Source of the DNA: Marinoscillum sp040222955 | GTDB taxonomy: Bacteria; Bacteroidota; Bacteroidia; Cytophagales; Cyclobacteriaceae | NCBI RefSeq assembly: GCF_040222955.1 | Contig: NZ_JAVKCA010000002.1 | Coordinates: 62,001-126,000 of the forward strand | Direction of reading: 5' to 3' | DNA: 64,000 bases | Part shown: piece by piece, positions 8,981 to 14,533 of the stretch | Layout of the letters: every line of letters begins with the position of its first letter | How positions within the stretch are numbered: the stretch's first letter is position 1 | Translations under genes and position numbers: made by a program | Notes under the pieces: model-generated | The model's database searches: none | What the model was told of the DNA's origin: nothing | The model's input: the letters and a program-made list of their open reading frames with translations, nothing else

Positions 8981-9267
8981 CATCCGGCTCGGGAGTGCGG
9001 TTATTTCTGTGTCATCCTAGTGGATAACTTCACCCTCCTAGTGGGTGGGTAAACTACAGGAATCACCAGCTGTTATCCAGGCGCTCAACTATCATGCTCT
9101 GGTAATTCCTTGTCCAGTTGTTCATCAGGAATAACGTTGTCATATTTAGATTGATAGCGCCGGTTTCAATCTTTTGTAGCATACTTGAAAGATAAGAAGT
9201 TCCTTATTGATAAATCAAATCACTATTTCTAAAGATTCCGGTATTTGTCCATCGCTGTGCTCCGTCC

Positions 9268-9349
9268 AAAACCGGAATGACGGAACAGGGAAAGAAAGGT
9301 CATTCCGGTTTGTGAGGCACGAAACAATACCGGAATCTTGAGGGAATCA
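9268..9349. repeat. Repeat family A, copy 2 (palindromic)
   Basis: It contains the perfect inverted repeat AAACCGGAATGAC / GTCATTCCGGTTT, followed by GTGAGGCACGAAACAATACC and GAATCTTGAGGGAATCA. It shares its right half with copy 1 and the whole pattern with copy 3 at 14267-14337. The palindrome is REP-like or MITE-like; no transposase accompanies it. Confidence 0.75.
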
Positions 9350-9382
9350 TCACCTGTTCCTCCTTGATGTTGGGCTGGAATT

Positions 9383-9413
9383 GCCCGGAATTCTGTCGGG
9401 CCATTCCTCCTTT
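9383..9413. repeat. Fragment of repeat family B
   Basis: GCCCGGAATTCTGTCGGGCC at 9383 and the following CATTCCTCCTTT match the end of the 146-bp repeat B copies at 10136 and 12671 with few changes. It lies just past the 3' end of the SRPBCC gene at 9460. Confidence 0.6.
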
Positions 9414-9459
9414 GGGTGAAAATGGCTAACCCGCCAGCGGTACCTCGCTTGCCTGTGTT

Positions 9460-9918
9460 CTATTTTTCCGCTAGTTCCTTGAGCTTATTCAATGCCTTCG
9501 GCCACATAGCGCTAAAATCATCCAGGTAGTCCTCGGTTACATCCACTTCTACGGTGACGGTTGTGGTACCGTCAGACTCATGGAAGGAATAATTTTCCAG
9601 TCCGCCGGCCCATTTTTCTACGTCAGCACCTTCGGTAATTTCTTTTTCACCGTCTAAAATTCCGTAGTGGCGAATGGAAATAAATTGGGATGGAATGTTG
9701 TCGGCAATTTCAGCGATCATCCCGCCCTTTTTACCATTTTCATCCGTTCCGATAAAGTAGATTTTTGACCCCTTTTCCCAGCTCCCTTCATAAGTTGAGG
9801 TGGGATTAAATTCGGATGTCCACTGATTGTATGTTTCAATATTGTCTAAACCGAGCATGGTGCTGTAAACCTTCTGAGCAGATGCCTTCATATCCCTCTT
9901 GAACTGTATTTTTTTCAT
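9460..9918 (-). CDS. SRPBCC family protein
   Basis: 152 residues. The start KKIQFKRDMKASAQKVYSTM and the lines TSTYEGSWEKGSKIYFIGTD, IADNIPSQFISIRHYGI and TTVTVEVDVTEDYLDDF match the START-like / polyketide-cyclase-like fold. A C-terminal helix (WPKALNKLKELAEK) closes the cavity. Function unknown. It sits alone between repeat fragments. Its flanks carry no complementary core pair, so unlike the three genes to its right it is not a cassette. Confidence 0.8.
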   Translation of the reverse strand: MKKIQFKRDMKASAQKVYSTMLGLDNIETYNQWTSEFNPTSTYEGSWEKGSKIYFIGTDENGKKGGMIAEIADNIPSQFISIRHYGILDGEKEITEGADVEKWAGGLENYSFHESDGTTTVTVEVDVTEDYLDDFSAMWPKALNKLKELAEK

Positions 9919-10135
9919 GCTTTTTGAATTTGAATTGGTCGGAAATTACGCTTTTGTCTTAGCTAATTTACCAAGTCTAAAGGGTAATATGCAGGGCTAA
10001 ACGCGACAAAAAAGGGGTGAAACCCTCTTGTAGGTGGTGCTGGTATTAATTGCAGGGTGGGAATCCCAGCAGCCCTAGCTCGCTCGCTGGAGACAGCTCA
10101 AGCTGTAATTTTGTTCGGCGTTCCTGTTGATTAAA

Positions 10136-10281
10136 TACCCTCAAGCCGGGTAGGCTCTTACTTTTCCTTGATGAAAAGTAACCAAAAATCATGACAGAAT
10201 GATCTCTTCCAACCCTATCCGATCAGTATCGGGGCCATCGCACGCCCGGAATTCTGTCGGGCCATCCCGCCTTTACGCAGA
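10136..10281. repeat. Repeat family B, copy 1 (146 bp)
   Basis: It runs from TACCCTCAAGCCGGGTAGGC to CGCAGA. Copy 2 at 12671-12816 has the same length, and by eye six bases differ, about 96 percent identity. It contains internal hairpins such as TTACTTTTC / GAAAAGTAA and CCGGAATTCTGTCGG. It joins directly onto repeat C copy 1. The upstream gap 9919-10135 holds no gene. Confidence 0.85.
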
Positions 10282-10400
10282 GGTCCCAGGTTCATGCCTG
10301 TCAAGAAGTTCGGGTTGAAAGAAAGCCTCTACAAGGAAGGCGCGTAACTCACCAGCCTTGTCTCGCTTGTTGGAGACAACTTCAGCAAGGGTAAAGGGGA
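10278..10400. repeat. Repeat family C, copy 1
   Basis: It contains AAGAAGTTCGGGTTGAAAGA, then AGCCTCTACAAGGAAGG and CTTGTTGGAGACAACTTCAG. The same order recurs at 11126-11250. Partial copies of its right end lie at 11042-11085 and about 10080-10110, and of its left end at 14236-14268. Confidence 0.8.
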
Positions 10401-10449
10401 TGTTTTGCAGATACTTTCAGATGACTAAGTAAGGCCATGCGCAATATCT

Positions 10450-10926
10450 GTTAGGCTCTTTTCTTATCCAAAAGTTCGGATAATTATTTGGAGAACAACA
10501 GTTCCTGTAGCCACAAATGTTACTAGAGATGTTAGTTTGAAGTTGGATTTATAGTCGAGGTACTTGTCGTCAAAGTAACTGTCAGCGAGTCCAGCAACAA
10601 CTAACAAGGTAGCAACCGTTTCTAGACCAAGAAAGAATTTTGCTGTTTCAATGTTCCACGTTGCGCTGTTAGGAATTAATGGGCTGTACAACAGTTCAAA
10701 GTTGAAGGAAAGAAAAAAGAAACCAAGGCCGAAAAGAATGATATTCTTCTTGAGCCACATGTAAGCTGTAATGCAAACAGTTAGAGTTAACACGTCATGA
10801 ACTAGTTCGACAGTTGGTGTGAGTCCTGCAAATCCGAATATGTAACTAAAAGTTAGGTAAATGCCCAACAAATAGGTTATTCGCATATATTGAGATTCCT
10901 TGTACATGCAGTAAATTGAGCCTAAC
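10450..10926 (-). mobile_element. Integron-like gene cassette, gamma
   Basis: GTTAGGCTC at 10450-10458 and GAGCCTAAC at 10918-10926 are perfectly complementary and enclose a single minus-strand gene. Read in the gene direction, the unit starts ...TTG|TTAGGCTC, then gene, then GAGCCTAACA. That is the R' / R'' core layout of a cassette with attC; GTTAGGC fits the GTTRRRY consensus exactly. The partner sequences differ from those of the two neighbouring units, as expected when each cassette carries its own attC. A second TAAC box (GGGCTAACAATC) follows at 10930. A folded attC arm was not established by eye. Confidence 0.55.
10464..10907 (-). CDS. Small multi-pass membrane protein (cassette gene)
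   Basis: 147 residues from ATG 10907 (MYKESQYMRITYLL); ATG 10886 is an alternative. The frame is open further upstream to 10940, but that would cross the cassette boundary at 10918-10926, so I use the internal start. About five hydrophobic segments are visible (ITYLLGIYLTFSYIFGFAG, VLTLTVCITAYMWL, IILFGLGFFFLSF, FFLGLETVATLLVVAGLA, LVTFVATGTVVLQIII). I recognise no family. Small membrane proteins without known function are common cassette cargo. It has no partner gene next to it. Confidence 0.6.
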   Translation of the reverse strand: MYKESQYMRITYLLGIYLTFSYIFGFAGLTPTVELVHDVLTLTVCITAYMWLKKNIILFGLGFFFLSFNFELLYSPLIPNSATWNIETAKFFLGLETVATLLVVAGLADSYFDDKYLDYKSNFKLTSLVTFVATGTVVLQIIIRTFG

Positions 10927-10962
10927 AACCGGGCTAACAATCCCCTGGCTGCTCTCAGCCCG

Positions 10963-11012
10963 TACCAAATCTAGCAGTTTTTACCTCCTAATCAAACCAT
11001 TGTCGGCTATAG
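10963..11012. repeat. Repeat family D, copy 1 (50 bp)
   Basis: It begins TACCAAATCTAGCAGTTTTT and ends GGCTATAG. Copy 2 is at 12618-12667 with a few mismatches. Both copies lie just outside the 5' end of a cassette gene, after a related TAACAA...GGCTGCT segment. The hairpin GGCTG ctct CAGCC (about 10947-10960) sits between this repeat and the cassette boundary. Confidence 0.8.
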
Positions 11013-11125
11013 GGTGTAAGCCTACCGGAAGGTGGCCGACCTGCTAGCCTTGTCTCGCCTGTTGGAGACAACTTCAGCAAGGGCGGGGTGTAATTTTTGT
11101 TCGTCGTTCCATCCCTCCTTTTTGT

Positions 11126-11250
11126 GCAGAGGTTTCAGGTTCAGGCCTGTGAAGAAGTTCGGGTCGAAAGAAAGCCTCTACAAGGAAGGTGGGTAACTCA
11201 CCAGCCTTTTGTCTTGCTTGCTGGAGACAACTTCAGCAAGGGTAAAGGGA
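11126..11250. repeat. Repeat family C, copy 2
   Basis: It matches copy 1 (10278-10400) from GCAGAGGTTTCAGGTTCAGG to AACTTCAGCAAGGGTAAA with scattered differences. A further partial copy of its right end precedes it at 11042-11085. The gap 10927-11360 holds only repeats; the short open frame through it is repeat sequence, not a gene. Confidence 0.8.
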
Positions 11251-11360
11251 TCGTGCTACCCGTATCCTGCTTGTTGGTCACACTTGTCCGCCAGGGTGAA
11301 AGACCATCAAAGGCAAAAGTTTCCAGAGTAGGCGAGAACAAGCAATTACTTATAGCCATT

Positions 11361-11861
11361 GTTAGCTGCTGGCTTCTATTTTATATTCTTTAAAAAATGA
11401 ACCACCTCTTCCTCTTCCCAAAATCCAACTTTTTTATGAAACACTCTCGATTCTTTGTCTGTTAACCAAGTGTCAGAACCGATTTGTGTACATCCATTTT
11501 CTTTACACCATTTTTCGCCAAGTTCTATGAATTCTTTGGCTATCCCCTTTTTTCGATTTTCAGGCTTTACAAATATACCTTCAAGATATCCAGTTGGTGA
11601 TTTGTCAGCGCCTTCAACATAGTCCGTTCTAATAGAGAAGATTGAAAACCCGACATCCTTTTTTGCAAGGTTTTTTGCAATAATGATTTTGGTCTTTTTC
11701 GATTCGGAACTTTGCTTCAATAGTTCTTCTAGTCTGCTTTTGTCGAAATCGGTCCAAAGCTTTAAGCTCATTTCCAAAAGGGAAGGAAAATCAGGCGCCT
11801 CAAATTCTTTAAATGTTATTTTTTCTTCTGTACTCATTTTTTTGTTCCGCTTGCAGCTAAC
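11361..11861 (-). mobile_element. Integron-like gene cassette, beta
   Basis: GTTAGCTGC at 11361-11369 and GCAGCTAAC at 11853-11861 are perfect complements and closely enclose the acetyltransferase gene. They share only the GTTA/TAAC core with the neighbouring pairs. In the gene direction the unit reads GG|TTAGCTGC, gene, GCAGCTAACAATGG. About 150 bp separate this unit from cassette alpha, close to the upper size known for attC sites. That spacer contains the inverted repeat AGCTATC / GATAGCT next to the core. Confidence 0.55.
11376..11837 (-). CDS. GNAT acetyltransferase, AAC(6')-like (cassette gene)
   Basis: 153 residues. The GNAT core is clear: GYLEGIFVKPENRKKGIAKE is motif A with the acetyl-CoA loop (RKKGIA), followed by FIELGEKWCKENGC, GSDTWLTDKESRVFHKKVGF and a short VVHFLKNI end. 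This line-up resembles aminoglycoside 6'-N-acetyltransferases, which share the pattern LEG-V-P-R-GIA, GC-SD and FH--GF. AAC(6') enzymes acetylate the 6'-amine of aminoglycosides with acetyl-CoA and are classic integron cargo. Resistance is not shown; related GNATs act on other amines. The gene lies alone between its complementary core sites. Confidence 0.75.
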   Translation of the reverse strand: MSTEEKITFKEFEAPDFPSLLEMSLKLWTDFDKSRLEELLKQSSESKKTKIIIAKNLAKKDVGFSIFSIRTDYVEGADKSPTGYLEGIFVKPENRKKGIAKEFIELGEKWCKENGCTQIGSDTWLTDKESRVFHKKVGFWEEEEVVHFLKNIK

Positions 11862-12011
11862 CAGCTATCCGCCGTGTGTCCCGAGATAGCTAGATCACGA
11901 TAAAAGTAGCGAAACTCCCCAACCCCCACAACAGTAAGTACGAAGCACTGCGTTCGGTAAGTTTAAGTACAGAAGTACAGAAGATGAGACGAGCGATAAA
12001 GTATCAGAATT

Positions 12012-12592
12012 GTTATATGCCGATTCTTCGATCAGCCATCGTAAAGAAATCCAGCCATGATGTTCAAAAACGATAGCACAACAATAATGAATACATAGAG
12101 ACCTTTCATCTTGTTGCTCGGGGGCTTTGATGAATCTGTTAGTCTCGTTGTTAGATAAACCACTGCCAAAATGATGTTAGCGTTTCCAGAGCCCGGGAAG
12201 CTGATCAAGTAGGTCAAACTTAGTTGCACAAGGCCCAGAAACTTGATGAAGTTGTAAAATTCAAATCCATTGTTTGAATATCTTATGTATGCCAGAACCG
12301 AGGTTAGGGCGGTTGGAATTCCCATTACTATATAGAAGTAATCTGTTGGAAGGGTAGAAGTTTTTATGATTAGAATTTCTACTATTGGAAATAAACCAGT
12401 TGCGATACCAATTGGTACAATTACTCTTCTGTTTGTTGTTCCAGTCCAAAGGAAGTAGTTGTAACCTGCGGCTATTAGGAGGTTGGCATAAATTTCAAGT
12501 TGAGTTTGATCTCTCGCATAGATCATGAAACCAAATATCAATAAAAGAGGAAGGAAGTATTTTAGTTTGCTCATTGGGCTTTGGCATATAAC
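12012..12592 (-). mobile_element. Integron-like gene cassette, alpha
   Basis: TTGTTATATGCC at 12010-12021 and GGCATATAACAA at 12583-12594 are a perfect 12-bp inverted pair enclosing one gene. This is the longest and cleanest of the three pairs. Upstream of it in the gene direction lie the related GGCTGCT segment and repeat D copy 2, mirroring cassette gamma. Downstream is the 150-bp spacer to cassette beta. Confidence 0.55.
12032..12574 (-). CDS. Multi-pass membrane protein (cassette gene)
   Basis: 180 residues with roughly six hydrophobic segments: YFLPLLLIFGFMIYA, LEIYANLLIAAGYNYFLW, VIVPIGIATGLFPIVEILII, YIVMGIPTALTSVLAYI, ILAVVYLTTRL and GLYVFIIVVLSFLNIMAG. I recognise no family. The ATG is 8 bp inside the cassette boundary and the stop 10 bp inside the other, a tight fit typical of cassettes. 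No promoter of its own is evident. Confidence 0.65.
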   Translation of the reverse strand: MSKLKYFLPLLLIFGFMIYARDQTQLEIYANLLIAAGYNYFLWTGTTNRRVIVPIGIATGLFPIVEILIIKTSTLPTDYFYIVMGIPTALTSVLAYIRYSNNGFEFYNFIKFLGLVQLSLTYLISFPGSGNANIILAVVYLTTRLTDSSKPPSNKMKGLYVFIIVVLSFLNIMAGFLYDG

Positions 12593-12617
12593 AACCTCCT
12601 CGGCTGCTAAAGGCTTC

Positions 12618-12667
12618 TACCAAATCTAGCAGTTTTTAACTCCTGAACAAACCACTGTTGGCTATAG
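12618..12667. repeat. Repeat family D, copy 2 (50 bp)
   Basis: It runs from TACCAAATCTAGCAGTTTTT to GGCTATAG and matches copy 1 at 10963-11012. Here it is followed almost directly by repeat B copy 2 and then, beyond the IS, by the start of repeat C. D-B-C therefore looks like one long unit, of which other copies lack parts. Confidence 0.8.
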
Positions 12668-12670
12668 AGA

Positions 12671-12816
12671 TACCCTCAAGCCGGGTAGGCTGTTACTTTT
12701 CCTTGATGAAAAGTAACCAAAAATCATGACAGAATGATCACTTCCCACCCTATCCGATCATTATCGGGGCCATCGCACGCCCGGAATTCTGTCGGGCCGT
12801 CCCGCCTTTGCGCAGA
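12671..12816. repeat. Repeat family B, copy 2 (146 bp), interrupted at its right edge by an IS
   Basis: Same length as copy 1 (10136-10281), six bases different by eye. Its final AGA (12814-12816) is the left target duplication of the IS3-family element. The repeat continues on the far side at 14236 as AGAGGTTTCAGGTTCAGG, matching repeat C. Confidence 0.85.
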
Positions 12817-12897
12817 TGTATCGTCCTAAAATAAGTTTACAGATTTAACATATAGTCCTATTGGTAATTTACAATTTTCATTGGTCCTGTCATTGGT

Positions 12898-13800
12898 TTA
12901 CATTTTAGCTTTTTTCCATAAGTTTTCTGGTATGTGTGAACCGTTATGAACCTTAACTGGAGTCAGATTACCAATACTCATATGTGGTCTTTCATCATTG
13001 TACAAAATGATCACCTGATCCAAAAGTTCTCTTGCTTCCGGAAGGGACTCTACCTGATAACAGTCCAGGTATTCATTCTTAATAATCCCGTTTACTCTTT
13101 CAGCAATTGGGTTCTCCAAAGGATCACTTGATTCAGTCATGCTTATTCTGATCTTATGTTGGAGCAACAGATTGACATAATTTGATGAGCAATACTGAAT
13201 ACCCCTGTCAGAATGATGAATGAGTCCTATTGGTGTTCTTCTTAATGTACTCAAGGCCATTCTTAAGGCTTTAAGTGTTTCTATGGCCTCGAGAGTATCA
13301 GCTACATGATAACCTACTATCTTATGTGAGTAAGCATCGGTAATGAAACTGATATAAATGAACCCAGAACCAATCTTCCAATATGTGATATCACTGACCC
13401 ATATTCTGTTAGGTTCTTCTGGATTATAATCTCTAATCAGATTAGAATACTTCCGTAACCAGTGAAACGATTGAGTGGTGAATACTCTTCGCTTGCGTCT
13501 TTTGACTAGCAGACCATTGGAAGCTAATACATCAAATAATGCATCTCTTCCCATTTTTATCTGATGTTCGAGCATAAAGGGCTCCAAAAGTTCATAGAGT
13601 TTTCTGCCCCCTATTCGTCTATGTTTTTGGCGGATCTTAATGACTTGCTTTACGATAAGCTCTTGCTCAAAGCTTACCGTTGCTTCATTCCAGAAGTGTT
13701 GATAATAGGATTGCCTGGTGACACCAAATAATCGACATATTCGTCCCAGGTTGATACGTTTATGTCGTTCCTTTAAGGTACTTATTACTTGGTATCTGGC
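12898..13800 (-). CDS. IS3-family transposase OrfB (DDE integrase core), expressed by -1 frameshift
   Basis: In the -1 frame after the slippery A6G at 13800-13806 (complement), the frame reads ARYQVISTLKERHKRINLGR and on to KKAKM, 301 codons. It carries HRRIGGRKLYELL and the rve core with the DDE triad: WVSDITYW (first Asp), HHSDRGIQYCSS (second Asp) and NPIAERVNGIIKNEY (Glu). It has no good start of its own, so it is expected as an OrfAB fusion with the upstream frame, as usual in this family. It catalyses circle formation and integration of the IS. Confidence 0.9.
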   Translation of the reverse strand, partial: ARYQVISTLKERHKRINLGRICRLFGVTRQSYYQHFWNEATVSFEQELIVKQVIKIRQKHRRIGGRKLYELLEPFMLEHQIKMGRDALFDVLASNGLLVKRRKRRVFTTQSFHWLRKYSNLIRDYNPEEPNRIWVSDITYWKIGSGFIYISFITDAYSHKIVGYHVADTLEAIETLKALRMALSTLRRTPIGLIHHSDRGIQYCSSNYVNLLLQHKIRISMTESSDPLENPIAERVNGIIKNEYLDCYQVESLPEARELLDQVIILYNDERPHMSIGNLTPVKVHNGSHIPENLWKKAKM

Positions 13801-14192
13801 TTTTTTCTGATCGGAATTCTATAGGCTTTCTCCGCATTCTCAATCATGATCCGATAACCTTCTTCTCGAAGTTTTGAGTCTTCCAGCAGTCGTTCCAGTT
13901 CCTGGAGTTTTTCCTGAAGCTGAGCCTTGTCCAAGTCATCATATTTTCGTTTCATGATTGGATAATTGAATGACTGGTTAAACCGTGGTTTTTGAGGTTT
14001 CTTATTTTCAATATAACCATACATCCGCATCCACCGAAGTATTACTCCATGTTCCTCTGTTTTGCCAGAGTACTTATACCAGATCTCAGATTTAGCGAGC
14101 TTGCCTTCAAGATATTCTTTGATGATAGCATGTCGCTCTTCGATAGTAAATGAGCTTGCTGTTCGAATAAAGTTTCTCTTTGAATTGTCCAT
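13785..14192 (-). CDS. IS3-family OrfA (helix-turn-helix / leucine zipper)
   Basis: 135 residues. FTIEERHAIIKEYLEGKLAK and the KYSGKTEEHGVILRWMRMYG segment give the HTH that binds the IS ends. LDKAQLQEKLQELERLLED is a leucine-zipper-like coiled coil for dimer formation. The frame ends RKKPDTK just after the A AAA AAG slippery heptamer (13800-13806, complement), where -1 shifting yields OrfAB. The start lies 43 bp inside the right end of the IS. Confidence 0.88.
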   Translation of the reverse strand: MDNSKRNFIRTASSFTIEERHAIIKEYLEGKLAKSEIWYKYSGKTEEHGVILRWMRMYGYIENKKPQKPRFNQSFNYPIMKRKYDDLDKAQLQEKLQELERLLEDSKLREEGYRIMIENAEKAYRIPIRKKPDTK

Positions 14193-14266
14193 TTTTGATA
14201 TGTAGGTTTGTGTAAACCCATTTCAGGACAAGACAAGAGGTTTCAGGTTCAGGTCTGTTAAGAAGT

Positions 14267-14337
14267 CCAAAAACGGAATGACGGAACGGAAAAAAGGTCA
14301 TTCCGGTTTCTGAGGCACGAAGAATACCGGAATCTTC
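14267..14337. repeat. Repeat family A, copy 3
   Basis: AACGGAATGACGGAACGG, GGTCATTCCGGTTTCTGAGG and ATACCGGAATCTTC match copies 1 and 2 with small changes. The rest of the gap 14338-14533 has the 8-bp inverted pair ATGAGGTT / AACCTCAT (14410, 14451) downstream of the receptor gene and no gene. Confidence 0.7.
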
Positions 14338-14533
14338 TGGTTAATTTGGGCAGCTTCAGAGGTATTTTGGATCCGTAAAGATAGCACCTGAGAAACGTCT
14401 GCAAAAAAAATGAGGTTGCTCCGCCGGTAGTTTTCACTCCCTTTAAAACAAACCTCATCTATCTTTCCTTGCTAGTAAAGGACCCTGGCTTTAAAATAGA
14501 AGGGTTAGCCAGCAAACAAAAACTATTTTCGAC

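Larger units (their letters stand above)
12817..14235 (-). mobile_element. Complete IS3-family insertion sequence (1,419 bp)
   Basis: The left end TGTATCGTCCTAAAAT and the inverted right end TGTCTTGTCCTGAAAT form terminal repeats, about 20 of 25 matching and both running into GTTTACA. The 3-bp target duplication AGA is at 12814-12816 and 14236-14238. Removing the IS rejoins GCGCAGA to GGTTTCAGG, exactly as in the uninterrupted repeat at 11126, which confirms both ends. Two overlapping transposase frames with a -1 slippery site lie inside. It appears intact. Confidence 0.92.

Noticed and set aside
10136..11250. CRISPR array suggested by repeated segments
   Set aside because: The repeats are long, few, unevenly spaced and of several families; no short direct repeat with uniform spacers and no cas genes.
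11097..11393. 98-residue plus-strand frame
   Set aside because: It consists of repeat C sequence and the end of cassette beta; no protein-like pattern.
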